A stretch of 64,000 nt of DNA from Gemmobacter caeni (GTDB taxonomy: Bacteria > Pseudomonadota > Alphaproteobacteria > Rhodobacterales > Rhodobacteraceae), in NCBI RefSeq assembly GCF_003054195.1, contig NZ_QBKP01000008.1, positions 174,697-238,696 on the forward strand. The letters run 5' to 3'. Positions within the stretch are counted from its first letter, which is position 1, and each line of letters opens with the position of its first letter. The notes beneath the pieces were generated by a model, which searched no databases, was not told the DNA's origin, and saw nothing but the letters and a program-made list of their open reading frames with translations. This document shows, in pieces, positions 17,049 to 23,826 of the stretch. Made by a program: the position numbers and the translations under genes.

Positions 17049-17629
17049 AGCTCGATATCCTCTTCGAGATCATCGGGAACCACCGGAGGTTTGGCGATCC
17101 CGAGTTTCGTGAAGGCGGCGTGCAGGCAAGCCACCTGATGAATGCAGTCGTCCAGCGCATTGTGATGAGAACCATCGCGCACGACAGATTTCGGTTCGAA
17201 GGACGCGACCGCATATGCCGTGCGGGTGTCGCGCTTCTCCCAGAATTTCCACGGCACCTGGCCGTTGGTTGCCCGGTACATCGCTTCGAGAATGGGGTAG
17301 TCGAAATCCATGCCCTGCGACCACCAGTGCGACGGAGCGCCACCTTCGTGCGCCCATTTGGCGAAGCTGACAGCCACGTCCTTCGGATCGTCGGTCCCTC
17401 CGAAGGCTTCCTTGCGCACTTCTTCCGCCTGCCGCTGCCACCATGCGTAGGTGGTCGGATCGCATTTCAGGCCCAGAAGGACCGATTGCTTGAAGTTGAT
17501 TTTGCGGTAGAAGCGCGACTTGATCTCGCCGGTCTCCGGGTCGAAGCGAACGGCACCGAGCGTCAGGACGATGCACCCCGGCTTTGTTCCGAGCGTTTCG
17601 AGGTCGAGCATGATGCTTGATGCGGTCAC
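17045..17629 (-). CDS. DEDD-family 3'-5' exonuclease
   Basis: 194 residues. IMLDLETLGT at residues 6-15 supplies the D-E pair of ExoI; GMDFDYPILEA near residue 105 supplies ExoII; HNALDD near residue 155 supplies the ExoIII His and Asp, so the DEDDh set is complete. Resembles the Rv2179c/DUF5051 exoribonuclease branch and ExoVIII-like nucleases. It could act in RNA turnover or DNA recombination. ATG overlaps the GapR-like gene's stop. Confidence 0.75.
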   Translation of the reverse strand: MTASSIMLDLETLGTKPGCIVLTLGAVRFDPETGEIKSRFYRKINFKQSVLLGLKCDPTTYAWWQRQAEEVRKEAFGGTDDPKDVAVSFAKWAHEGGAPSHWWSQGMDFDYPILEAMYRATNGQVPWKFWEKRDTRTAYAVASFEPKSVVRDGSHHNALDDCIHQVACLHAAFTKLGIAKPPVVPDDLEEDIEL

Positions 17630-17907
17630 AGCGTATCACTCCTGCTGCCGATGGCCTGTTCGTAGAGTTCGAGGATCGCTTCTTCTTCTGCGAGCTGATC
17701 CTTGTCCTTCTTCCGGCGCTTGATTGCCGTTTTCAGAACCTTGGTGTCGTAGCCGCGCCCCTTGGCTTCGGCCATGACCTCCTTCATCTGCTCCTGGATG
17801 TCCTTCTTCTCGGATTCCAGTTGCTCGTAGCGCTCGACAAACTGACGGAGTTCGTCCGCTGTGATCGCGTAGGGATCGCTCCCCGAGTTGTGGCCGATAT
17901 TGCCCAT
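17626..17907 (-). CDS. GapR-like DUF2312 DNA-binding protein
   Basis: 93 residues. The pattern AITADELRQFVERYEQLESEKKDIQEQMKEV followed by AKGRGYDTKVLKTAIKRRKKD is characteristic of DUF2312. Caulobacter GapR of this family binds overtwisted DNA ahead of replication forks and transcription. A phage copy may manage supercoiling of replicating phage DNA or change host chromosome organisation. It lies directly behind the best promoter-like site of the leftward operon. Confidence 0.85.
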   Translation of the reverse strand: MGNIGHNSGSDPYAITADELRQFVERYEQLESEKKDIQEQMKEVMAEAKGRGYDTKVLKTAIKRRKKDKDQLAEEEAILELYEQAIGSRSDTL

Positions 17908-17929
17908 TCTGACCTCTTTGGTTGAATGA

Positions 17930-17964
17930 AACTTTAAACGTGACTTTGAGTCACGTCAAGTTTG
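17930..17964 (-). promoter_or_regulatory. Leftward promoter with 15-bp palindromic operator
   Basis: Minus strand: TTGACG (-35 like), 17-base spacer, TAAAGT (-10 like). The spacer holds GTGACTCAAAGTCAC, a palindrome with 6-base arms and a 3-base centre, positioned to block RNA polymerase. The right part reads CAAAGTCACGTTTAA then CATTCAACC, close to the site at 26041. Confidence 0.6.
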
Positions 17965-17966
17965 AT

Positions 17967-18098
17967 TCACAGGTTCAGGAGACGCCACCCCTTTTGCAGG
18001 CAGATTTTCTCCACTTCGTTCACCGGGAGTCCGGTTTTCTCTGCTACCTGCTCGACGGTCATGTTCCAGTCAGCAGGAGCGGCGGCGCGGTAAACCAT
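17967..18098 (-). CDS. Small HTH-like protein (43 aa)
   Basis: Read directly from the sequence: ATG 18098 (in-frame GTG at 18110), TGA at 17969-17967. The peptide includes MTVEQVAEKTGLPVNEVEKICLQKGW, reading like a short helix-turn-helix. It lies between the diphosphohydrolase gene and the promoter-like site. The ribosome binding site is weak. Confidence 0.45.
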   Translation of the reverse strand: MVYRAAAPADWNMTVEQVAEKTGLPVNEVEKICLQKGWRLLNL

Positions 18099-18120
18099 GA
18101 ACGGTTTCACATGGATGGAA

Positions 18121-18669
18121 TTATTGATTATGGTTTACCGAAATCGACGTTCCTTCGATGCCCGAGACATCGGTACTCCAGTCCGAAGCGTTGATTATCG
18201 CCTGAATCTGACCGAACAATGCCGTCGTCGCCGCCACCTGAGTGAACGGTGGCTTGACCACATCGTCCGGGTACTTCTCAAAGAGCGCATCCACGGCCTT
18301 TTGCAGATCGGAGCGCACCTTATCGAGATTTCCCCGAGGCGGGCGATCGTCTACCAGCATGTCCTGGATCATCGCATCGCGCAGCACGATCAGGGAGCAG
18401 ATGGCTTTGGTGATGTGGGACAGGCCGCTGTCGGCATCGGTGTCTTCACCCTCCCACCACTGACCGATGTGTCCCATCGCGGCATCGACATAGACAGAAG
18501 CGCGGACGCCGGCTGCACGATAGTTGTGCCGGCCATACTTCATCGCACCTTCCATCATGCCTATGCCGACTTCCCAGAGCACGGTCATGGGAACAGAAAC
18601 GATGTGCCGCCATTTGCGCACCCCGATCTGATCCTTCGGGTTTTCAGGATTGGTTGGTTTTGCAGTCAT
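18121..18669 (-). CDS. dATP/dGTP diphosphohydrolase-like protein (DUF5664)
   Basis: 182 residues. NPKDQIGVRKWRHIVSVPM, then GMMEGAMKYGRHNYRAAGV, YVDAAMGHIGQWWEGED and GLSHITKAICSLIVLRDA match the DUF5664/dGTP_diPhyd_N pattern of phage all-alpha NTP pyrophosphatases, with metal-binding Glu/Asp/His positions visible. Such enzymes reshape dNTP pools, in some phages to favour modified nucleotides. It sits near a MazG-like gene and ThyX in the same orientation. Confidence 0.75.
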   Translation of the reverse strand: MTAKPTNPENPKDQIGVRKWRHIVSVPMTVLWEVGIGMMEGAMKYGRHNYRAAGVRASVYVDAAMGHIGQWWEGEDTDADSGLSHITKAICSLIVLRDAMIQDMLVDDRPPRGNLDKVRSDLQKAVDALFEKYPDDVVKPPFTQVAATTALFGQIQAIINASDWSTDVSGIEGTSISVNHNQ

Positions 18670-18697
18670 TGAGATTTCTTTCGCTGGATACAGACAG

Positions 18698-18958
18698 TCA
18701 GCCCTTCGGTGGTGGTGGCGTGGTCGGTGCTGACGCTATCGGTCGAAGCGCCCCGCCGTCGTAGTGCCTTGCGCCACGATCTGCCTCCACCGCCTGCCGG
18801 ATCAGCGCCTGCACCTCGGGCAGCGCGGCGATGGCGTCACGGTCGCGGCGGACGTATTCGACGAGGCCGTAGGTATCCAAATCTTCATCGTCAGCATGGA
18901 TACTCGTGAGCGCCGTTGTGAGTGTGGGCCATGCCCAAATCCGATCCGGCCCTGTCAT
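18698..18958 (-). CDS. Unknown small phage protein
   Basis: 86 residues with proline-rich end (PTTPPPPKG). Contains EYVRRDRDAIAALPEVQALIRQA, a motif seen at the ends of many phage hypothetical proteins. Start overlaps the upstream stop (ATGA). No domain assigned. Confidence 0.5.
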   Translation of the reverse strand: MTGPDRIWAWPTLTTALTSIHADDEDLDTYGLVEYVRRDRDAIAALPEVQALIRQAVEADRGARHYDGGALRPIASAPTTPPPPKG

Positions 18959-19587
18959 GCGTCACCCCCGATAGCGCGGAGGGCTACGTTGAGAGAGACC
19001 AGCGCGTTGCAAAACTTCCACGATCCCGGCCTATCAGATGCCTCATAAACTTCCGCAGCTTTCTCGATCAGCGCGGCGATTTCCGGCACCCGCGCCGCGT
19101 CCTGTGCTGTCAACGCCACCGGCTCCACCGCAGGCGCAGGCGTCAGGTCAAGCGCGGCGAGGATACGCGAGATGAAGTCCTGCAATCTGTCGATACCAGT
19201 GGAAAAATCTTCGTGCAGCGGAAGATCATCCAGCCAAGATTTCCACTCATCGGCCTCTTGGCCGCATGTCCTCATGAAACCACAATGCTCTGGATCGGAG
19301 CAATGGACCATGCCAACAGACCGACACGGATTGCACCACCACGCAGTCCGCACCTGTGCCGCTGTCACCAAATCCGGTTGATGACAGTCAGGGGCCGCGC
19401 GGCTGGCGGCAAGGGCGGCGCGGGCAAGTGAAAGCCATCTGGCGCGCTCATCGTCGCTTGCCTCAGCGAACATATCGGCAGTCCTATTGCGCCTGACATT
19501 CGGCGCGGCGCGGTCAGCATCAGCTTTCCACATGGCAAATGCTACACGATCTTCCAGCGCCGTGATGCGGTCATTCATTGTGGTCAT
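18955..19587 (-). CDS. Unknown phage protein with cysteine cluster
   Basis: 210 residues. Two helical halves flank a cysteine/histidine-rich stretch (WWCNPCRSVGMVHCSDPEHCGFMRTCGQE), which may bind zinc. The N-terminal part (DRVAFAMWKADADRAAP, then WLSLARAALAAS) is typical of accessory phage proteins. Its start overlaps the end of a short upstream ORF (19571-19732). Confidence 0.5.
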   Translation of the reverse strand: MTTMNDRITALEDRVAFAMWKADADRAAPNVRRNRTADMFAEASDDERARWLSLARAALAASRAAPDCHQPDLVTAAQVRTAWWCNPCRSVGMVHCSDPEHCGFMRTCGQEADEWKSWLDDLPLHEDFSTGIDRLQDFISRILAALDLTPAPAVEPVALTAQDAARVPEIAALIEKAAEVYEASDRPGSWKFCNALVSLNVALRAIGGDA

Positions 19588-19732
19588 GTGGTTTTCTTTC
19601 CATCTTCACATCCATTGCGTCGAGGATTTGTTTTGCCCACAAGCCGACGTCGGCTGTTGAAAATTTCCAGCCAGTCTTGATCAGCATGCGCTCTGCGATT
19701 TTCAGGGCTACGGCCTTGTGTTCGTTGCCCAT
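19571..19732 (-). CDS. Small phage protein (53 aa)
   Basis: Read directly from the sequence: ATG 19732 overlapping the upstream stop (TGATG), TGA at 19573-19571. Sequence begins MGNEHKAVALKIAERMLIKTG and continues WKFSTADVGLWAKQILDAMD; helical, soluble. Fits the gap between two leftward genes with overlaps at both ends, which supports it. Confidence 0.5.
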   Translation of the reverse strand: MGNEHKAVALKIAERMLIKTGWKFSTADVGLWAKQILDAMDVKMERKPHDHNE

Positions 19733-20439
19733 CACTTCCCCTCCGGCTCGATCATGGCGAGGATGGCGTCGTAGAAATCACCGAAGTAATCCCATCCACC
19801 CAATCCGGGGCCTCCGCCATTTTCATACAGCTTGGCCACCTCCCTGCGCACCTTGTTCCGCTCGGCCCGCAGTCTGGCATTCATCGCGGCGGTGGCGGCG
19901 GCTGTGGGCATGGCGCGGATGAGACCTGCTGCTTGGTTTAAAGCCCATCCCTCCGACCCGTCTATCAACGTGTCATTCTCTATAGTATCAGCGTAGTCGT
20001 CGCACTTTTCCGCCGCCGCCTCATACGCCGCAGTCACCAGCGCATCCTGACCTGCGCGCAGGGCGGTGAGTTCGGCGGTCAGGCGCGCAATGTCATGCCG
20101 CATCGCCACGTTCTCGACCAACGCCTTGCGCTCTGCGTCATAGGTGGAAAGCAGCGCTTGCTCGCGAGCCTCTGCCGCATCACGCGCGACCTGAAGCTGC
20201 TGCACATTCGGCAGCAAGGAATCGAGAACGGCAAATATCGCCCGCAACTCCCCGAGCGGAACCAGCACCGTGATCTGGTCATCCATGATCTGCCGCATTT
20301 CCACCCGGTTGCGGAGATTGGCGACCCGGTCGCCTTCATCCGGCAACGGTGGATATTGGCGCGCGAGTTCCTCCGCAGTGCCCTGGACGGACACATAAGG
20401 GCTCAGGTGAATGGTTTGCATGCGGGATTTGTCAGACAT
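19732..20439 (-). CDS. Coiled-coil phage protein, unknown function
   Basis: 235 residues. Residues about 80-140 are heptad-like (QLQVARDAAEAREQALLS, then AERKALVENVAMRHDIARL). The C-terminal part contains a conserved-looking AMPTAAATAAMNARLRAERNK segment. No enzyme motif. Part of the leftward operon. Confidence 0.55.
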   Translation of the reverse strand: MSDKSRMQTIHLSPYVSVQGTAEELARQYPPLPDEGDRVANLRNRVEMRQIMDDQITVLVPLGELRAIFAVLDSLLPNVQQLQVARDAAEAREQALLSTYDAERKALVENVAMRHDIARLTAELTALRAGQDALVTAAYEAAAEKCDDYADTIENDTLIDGSEGWALNQAAGLIRAMPTAAATAAMNARLRAERNKVRREVAKLYENGGGPGLGGWDYFGDFYDAILAMIEPEGK

Positions 20440-20454
20440 GGCTGTCCTCGCGGG

Positions 20455-20670
20455 CTACTTGGGCTGGTCGAGTTCGGTTTGCAGAAGGATCACGCGAGCA
20501 CTGTTGCTGACCACCGCGCAGCCAGATCCGCGCTCGTGCAGGACGCGGGAAACCTTGCCGACTGCTTCAGCGGAAGCCTGATTGCGGATCTGCTCTGCGG
20601 TGCATCCGTCGGCCCAAGGGCCGAGGTCTTTCACCTCGACCGTGATTGTGACTGTTGCCTTCGTTTTCAT
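20455..20670 (-). CDS. Unknown small phage protein
   Basis: 71 residues with GAGG 5 bases before ATG. N-terminal beta strand (KATVTITVEVKDLGPWADGC) and helical middle (AEQIRNQASAEAVGKVSRVLHER). No family recognised. Confidence 0.5.
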   Translation of the reverse strand: MKTKATVTITVEVKDLGPWADGCTAEQIRNQASAEAVGKVSRVLHERGSGCAVVSNSARVILLQTELDQPK

Positions 20671-20733
20671 GGTTGCCTCGCTGGTTATCTGGCCCTCTGG
20701 ATTCCGCCCGGCGCGCGGACGGTCACCGGAATG

Positions 20734-20943
20734 TCAGGCAGCTCGACCCTTCGCCTTCTCACGAGCAGCAGCGCGGCGAATTTGACGGGTTTCGCGCAGG
20801 ATCACGGCAGGCTTCCGCGCGGCACGAACCTGCATCCGATGCTGGCGGCCGAAGCCTGCCGGTGTCGGGATGCGAGCAATTTCGGCTTCACCGATGCTTT
20901 CGACCAGTGGCTTGATGAAGTAGGCGAGCAAAGAATCGAACAC
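20734..20943 (-). CDS. Small basic phage protein
   Basis: 69 residues, GTG start with AAGGAGAG upstream. N-terminal helix (FDSLLAYFIKPLVESIGEAEI) then a very basic C-terminus rich in Arg and Lys, suggesting nucleic-acid contact. Upstream lies a copy of the CAGAATCACG motif (around 20974-20984). Confidence 0.45.
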   Translation of the reverse strand: MFDSLLAYFIKPLVESIGEAEIARIPTPAGFGRQHRMQVRAARKPAVILRETRQIRRAAAREKAKGRAA

Positions 20944-21051
20944 GGAATCTCTCCTTGGTTGGCTTTGTATTTTTGCGTGATTCTGAAAAGAGACCCCGGC
21001 CCCTTTTCCGATGCGCGGATCGGTACTTCTTGCCGCCTCCTACTTGGATTC

Positions 21052-21267
21052 CTACGAAAGGTGCACCTGACCTCCCCAGTCGATCAGACCAAGTGCCAAT
21101 CTGACCTCACGGCGCGCGTGCGCCTTTCCGATGCGGTAAGCTCGGTTTATGGCGGCGGCGATCTCGTCCGCCTCCATCTTGCTGTTCGCCTTGATCCACT
21201 GCCCGCCCGATTCGATGACAAAACTGCCAATCTCAGGTTGGTGGACGCTTGCGATTTCGTTGGACAT
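21052..21267 (-). CDS. Unknown small phage protein
   Basis: 71 residues. The ATG is preceded by GGGGCAAGGAA. Sequence GSFVIESGGQWIKANSKMEADEIAAAINRAYRIGKAHARREVRLALGL looks like a compact alpha/beta fold. The 108 bases below it hold a near-duplicate of the sequence around the end of the MazG-like gene. Confidence 0.5.
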   Translation of the reverse strand: MSNEIASVHQPEIGSFVIESGGQWIKANSKMEADEIAAAINRAYRIGKAHARREVRLALGLIDWGGQVHLS

Positions 21268-21295
21268 TTCCTTGCCCCTTTTTTCGATGCGCAGA

Positions 21296-21700
21296 TCAGT
21301 ATTTCTTGCCGCCCTCGGCTACCCGGTTCTGCAACTTGTGATCGGCGCGCTGCCGATTGTAGCGGTTCTTCTCGATCAGGGCGCCGGCAACATCGAGATT
21401 GAGAGCGGCGGCGGTGTCGAGGATACGCAGGATGCAGTCGGCAAACTCGACTTCGCGGCCATCGCGCCAATGCAGCTTGTCGTCCTTCGATCCCTTGCGG
21501 TCAGCTTCCAGAGCCTCGCTGAGTTCCGAATGCATCAAGGCGACAACTTCTCCGAAATTGCGCTCCACCTTCTCCCCGGTGGCAGGATCCGTGTACCATC
21601 CGGCATTCTTCGCCGTCTCGTGAGCGAGTTGCTGAAGCGCCTCGATGCCATTGTGAGCTTCGTTTTCGAGATGCGACATTTTCGGCGGGAAACGTGTCAT
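21296..21700 (-). CDS. MazG-like nucleotide pyrophosphohydrolase
   Basis: 134 residues (in-frame ATG at 21676 is an alternative start). VALMHSELSEALEADRKG supplies the ExxE helix and EFADCILRILDTAAALNLD supplies the ExxD helix of the MazG/all-alpha NTPase fold; these bind magnesium and hydrolyse (d)NTPs to (d)NMPs. In phages MazG may adjust dNTP or alarmone levels. Confidence 0.75.
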   Translation of the reverse strand: MTRFPPKMSHLENEAHNGIEALQQLAHETAKNAGWYTDPATGEKVERNFGEVVALMHSELSEALEADRKGSKDDKLHWRDGREVEFADCILRILDTAAALNLDVAGALIEKNRYNRQRADHKLQNRVAEGGKKY

Positions 21701-21748
21701 GCTGTGATGTCCTTTGTTGATGAAGGTGAAGTGCAGTTCAGCGACCGA

Positions 21749-21952
21749 TCACGTCTGCACCTCTGTCTCTTTCGGGACAAGGAACTCGCGCAGACTGTCG
21801 AGATCGAACATGTGCATTTCCTGCGGCACCTCGATCACGTTGCGAATGGTCTGCCGGGTGCCGGACTCGCTCTTCGCAGTCGGCCGGTCAGGCGAGGTGC
21901 GAGGCTGCCAGCGCCCGTAGATGTCTTTCTTTTCGTAATAGAACATGCTCAT
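21749..21952 (-). CDS. Unknown small phage protein
   Basis: 67 residues from ATG 21952, which overlaps the zinc-ribbon gene stop (ATGA). Sequence MSMFYYEKKDIYGRWQPR, then MHMFDLDSLREFLVP. A longer frame to 22114 lies within the upstream gene and is rejected. No domain known. Confidence 0.5.
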   Translation of the reverse strand: MSMFYYEKKDIYGRWQPRTSPDRPTAKSESGTRQTIRNVIEVPQEMHMFDLDSLREFLVPKETEVQT

Positions 21953-22143
21953 TCCTCGTTCCAAACGTCCTTGGCGACGGAAAGCGGAACTTCCGCTGTG
22001 GTGATCGAACGCAGACAGCTCCTGCACTGCTTGCGCCGCACGACGCACATGACGCCGTGAATGCTGCGCGGTCTCGATTCCAGCGTGGAAAATTTCTCGT
22101 GACCACATGCGCAAACTGCGGTGTGATTGTGGGCCTCGTTCAT
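21949..22143 (-). CDS. NrdR-like zinc-ribbon protein, lacking ATP-cone
   Basis: 64 residues from ATG 22143 with GGGGAAAAAG upstream. The order C-x-CGHEKF, then ESRP, VRRKQC-x-x-C, then TTAEV parallels the zinc ribbon of NrdR, the ribonucleotide reductase repressor (CPxCG, DSR, RRRRxCxxC, FTTxE). The ATP-cone domain that senses dATP in NrdR is missing. It could bind NrdR-type DNA boxes or interfere with NrdR. First gene of the leftward early operon. Confidence 0.55.
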   Translation of the reverse strand: MNEAHNHTAVCACGHEKFSTLESRPRSIHGVMCVVRRKQCRSCLRSITTAEVPLSVAKDVWNEE

Positions 22144-22179
22144 CTTTTTCCCCGAGGTATCGTTTTCTCTGAGATGCAA

Positions 22180-22472
22180 TTCTCAGGTGATTCTGCGCGC
22201 AAAGTCAAGTTTAATGTGATTTTCTCCGGGGGCTGATTTTCTCCGGGGTCCAGTCGGATGTGCTCGGCCTGATCGCATCGGATAAATCTGAATCCAGAAG
22301 GATTGAGATGGTGCCAGGGGCGAGAGGGGCTGCAGGTAGGTTGCGATGAGGCCCCAGGGCGTTATCGGGGAGGCGACGGGGCAGGAAGATTGTCACCGAT
22401 TGACACAACTTCAAAATCACGTTCAAATTGAGTTACAAGCCGAATCGAGGCGTTTACACAAAGGGGTTGACC
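22180..22472. promoter_or_regulatory. Divergent promoter region between leftward and rightward early operons
   Basis: About 290 bases without a gene. On the minus strand at 22224-22205 GAAAATCACATTAAACTTGA precedes a leftward promoter-like TTGACT. On the plus strand CAAAATCACGTTCAAATTGA lies at 22412-22431, followed by a segment (CAAGCCGAATCG) shared with the site at 26041. A 15-bp direct repeat TGATTTTCTCCGGGG occurs at 22217 and 22234. The layout resembles a phage early switch. No RNA gene seen. Confidence 0.5.
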
Positions 22473-22886
22473 ATGATTGACGATCAACTGAAGCGGGCTT
22501 TCCGGTGGCATATGCAGGAAGCGCGCGACCGGGAACAGAAGATCCAGCGGGGGCAGATTGCGGAATTTCCCGCCAAAGTGCAGCGTGACCGCGACGCCCT
22601 GATGCGCGGCAAAGCCGCCCGCGCATTGAATGATGCCCGCAACGATGTTGCCCAAGGTGTGAACCGCTATCCGGTCCCCCATGTGCCTTTCGGCGCCCGT
22701 GGCGGATACCGCGAAGATGCCGACGGGCTGCGCTATGTGCCTTTCGGCGCCCGTGGCGGATGGCGCGAAGAGGCCGACGGGCTGCGCTATGTTGGTCGTG
22801 TGAGTCCTGAGTTTCGCCGCGGTCCCTTCGGAGGGCGGGAATCCGAGGGCTGGCTGAATATTCCACTGGGTCCGACTGGACTCTGA
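22473..22886 (+). CDS. Unknown protein with 18-residue tandem repeat
   Basis: 137 residues from ATG 22473 (AAGGGG upstream; an in-frame upstream start at 22428 lies in the regulatory region). Helical, basic N-terminal half. Residues about 70-105 hold two copies of VPFGARGGxREx-ADGLRY, encoded by a nearly identical 54-bp duplication. The C-terminus is Gly/Arg-rich. Possibly a nucleic-acid-binding protein; no family recognised. Confidence 0.5.
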   Translation: MIDDQLKRAFRWHMQEARDREQKIQRGQIAEFPAKVQRDRDALMRGKAARALNDARNDVAQGVNRYPVPHVPFGARGGYREDADGLRYVPFGARGGWREEADGLRYVGRVSPEFRRGPFGGRESEGWLNIPLGPTGL

Positions 22887-22897
22887 GCTTCGATGCG

Positions 22898-23266
22898 GTG
22901 GAGGTTTGGACCAAGGCGGGCCGGGCCGAGTGTTCGGTGGATATTTCGCCCCGCTTCGCGCACCTGTATTTCCGGTTTGCCGATCCTGACCGGGCGAAAC
23001 CGTTCGATGCGCTCAATTTTCGCCTCAATCCTTGTTCCGGCAAATGGAACAACTTCGCCACCGCCGACGGTTGGCTGAAGGGCGGTAAACTGCACCCGGC
23101 AACTGCGCTTTCGGTCTTCATTGCCGAATGCCGCCGCGATTTCCGCAAGGTCGCAGAACCGAACCCGGATCCGGTCGAGGTTGCGGCCTATCGGGAAGCC
23201 GAGGCCGCCCGCGCCGCGCAGTGGGCGCAATATGTGGCCGAGATGCAAGCCGCGCCGCCCGTCTGA
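22898..23266 (+). CDS. Unknown protein, GTG start
   Basis: 122 residues. The frame stays open upstream into the previous gene with no usable start before GTG 22898, so the N-terminus is uncertain. Contains ISPRFAHLYFRFADPDRAKPFDALNFRLNP and KWNNFATADG, beta-rich. It is followed by further small genes that lead into the HerA-like ATPase gene. Confidence 0.5.
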   Translation: MEVWTKAGRAECSVDISPRFAHLYFRFADPDRAKPFDALNFRLNPCSGKWNNFATADGWLKGGKLHPATALSVFIAECRRDFRKVAEPNPDPVEVAAYREAEAARAAQWAQYVAEMQAAPPV

Positions 23267-23302
23267 ATTTCGACCCCCGCCCCTTTTCCCATGGAGTCCA
23301 AA

Positions 23303-23437
23303 ATGCACCCCGAAGACCTGACCCCGAAACAACGCCGCACCGCCGCGCGCCACTGGCAACGCCTGCAGGTGACGTTGCCGGGCATGGGCACCGGGCGCAT
23401 TTCGACCCGAAACCCGATCAAGGAGTCGCTGCAATGA
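23303..23437 (+). CDS. Small basic protein (44 aa)
   Basis: Read directly from the sequence: ATG 23303 with GGAG 6 bases upstream (in-frame ATG also at 23291), TGA at 23435-23437. Sequence starts MHPEDLTPKQRRTAARHWQR and is Arg-rich. Its stop overlaps the ATG of the next gene, and AAGGAG near its end serves that gene. Confidence 0.5.
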   Translation: MHPEDLTPKQRRTAARHWQRLQVTLPGMGTGRISTRNPIKESLQ

Positions 23438-23613
23438 TGAACCCCTGCGAAGCTGCCCACATTGTCACGATGCTGGATGAACCCGAACTGCTGTTGAACC
23501 CCGGCGAAGTGGCGCCGACCTATTCGCCCGAAGTCGAAGCCGAGGCGCGCAGGATCTGCGCCGAGGAATACAACAACTGGTTTTCCGAAACCTACGGCCA
23601 GTTGCCGAACTGA
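23434..23613 (+). CDS. Unknown small protein
   Basis: 59 residues from ATG 23434 (ATGATG pair, AAGGAG 8 bases upstream). A longer frame from 23128 runs antiparallel to nothing but overlaps two genes and is rejected. Acidic, helical: AHIVTMLDEPELLLNPGEVA, then EAEARRICAEEYNNWFSE. Function unknown. Confidence 0.5.
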   Translation: MMNPCEAAHIVTMLDEPELLLNPGEVAPTYSPEVEAEARRICAEEYNNWFSETYGQLPN

Positions 23614-23625
23614 AAGGGTGCCGTC

Positions 23626-23826
23626 ATGTGCGAGCTGCAATTCTGGAAGACCGAAGCCGAAGTTCTGGACTACATCCGCAGCGAATTTCTCGCTACGCTG
23701 AATGACGATCTGGAGCGCATGGAAGGGGCCGAGCGGCAACACTATGAGGATGAGGACCGCGAAGAGATGCGCGCCCGGATTGCCGATCTGGAATCCATCA
23801 TGCCGCGGCTGACGGTGACGCCGTGA
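23626..23826 (+). CDS. Acidic coiled-coil small protein
   Basis: 66 residues: FWKTEAEVLDYIRSEFLATL, then a charged helix (DLERMEGAERQHYEDEDREEM). The stop overlaps the start of the ATPase gene (GTGA), so the two are translated together, and it may be a partner of that ATPase. Confidence 0.5.
   Translation: MCELQFWKTEAEVLDYIRSEFLATLNDDLERMEGAERQHYEDEDREEMRARIADLESIMPRLTVTP

Noticed and set aside
20095..21402. 435-codon plus-strand ORF
   Set aside because: Runs opposite four leftward genes with ribosome binding sites and a MazG motif; no domain seen.
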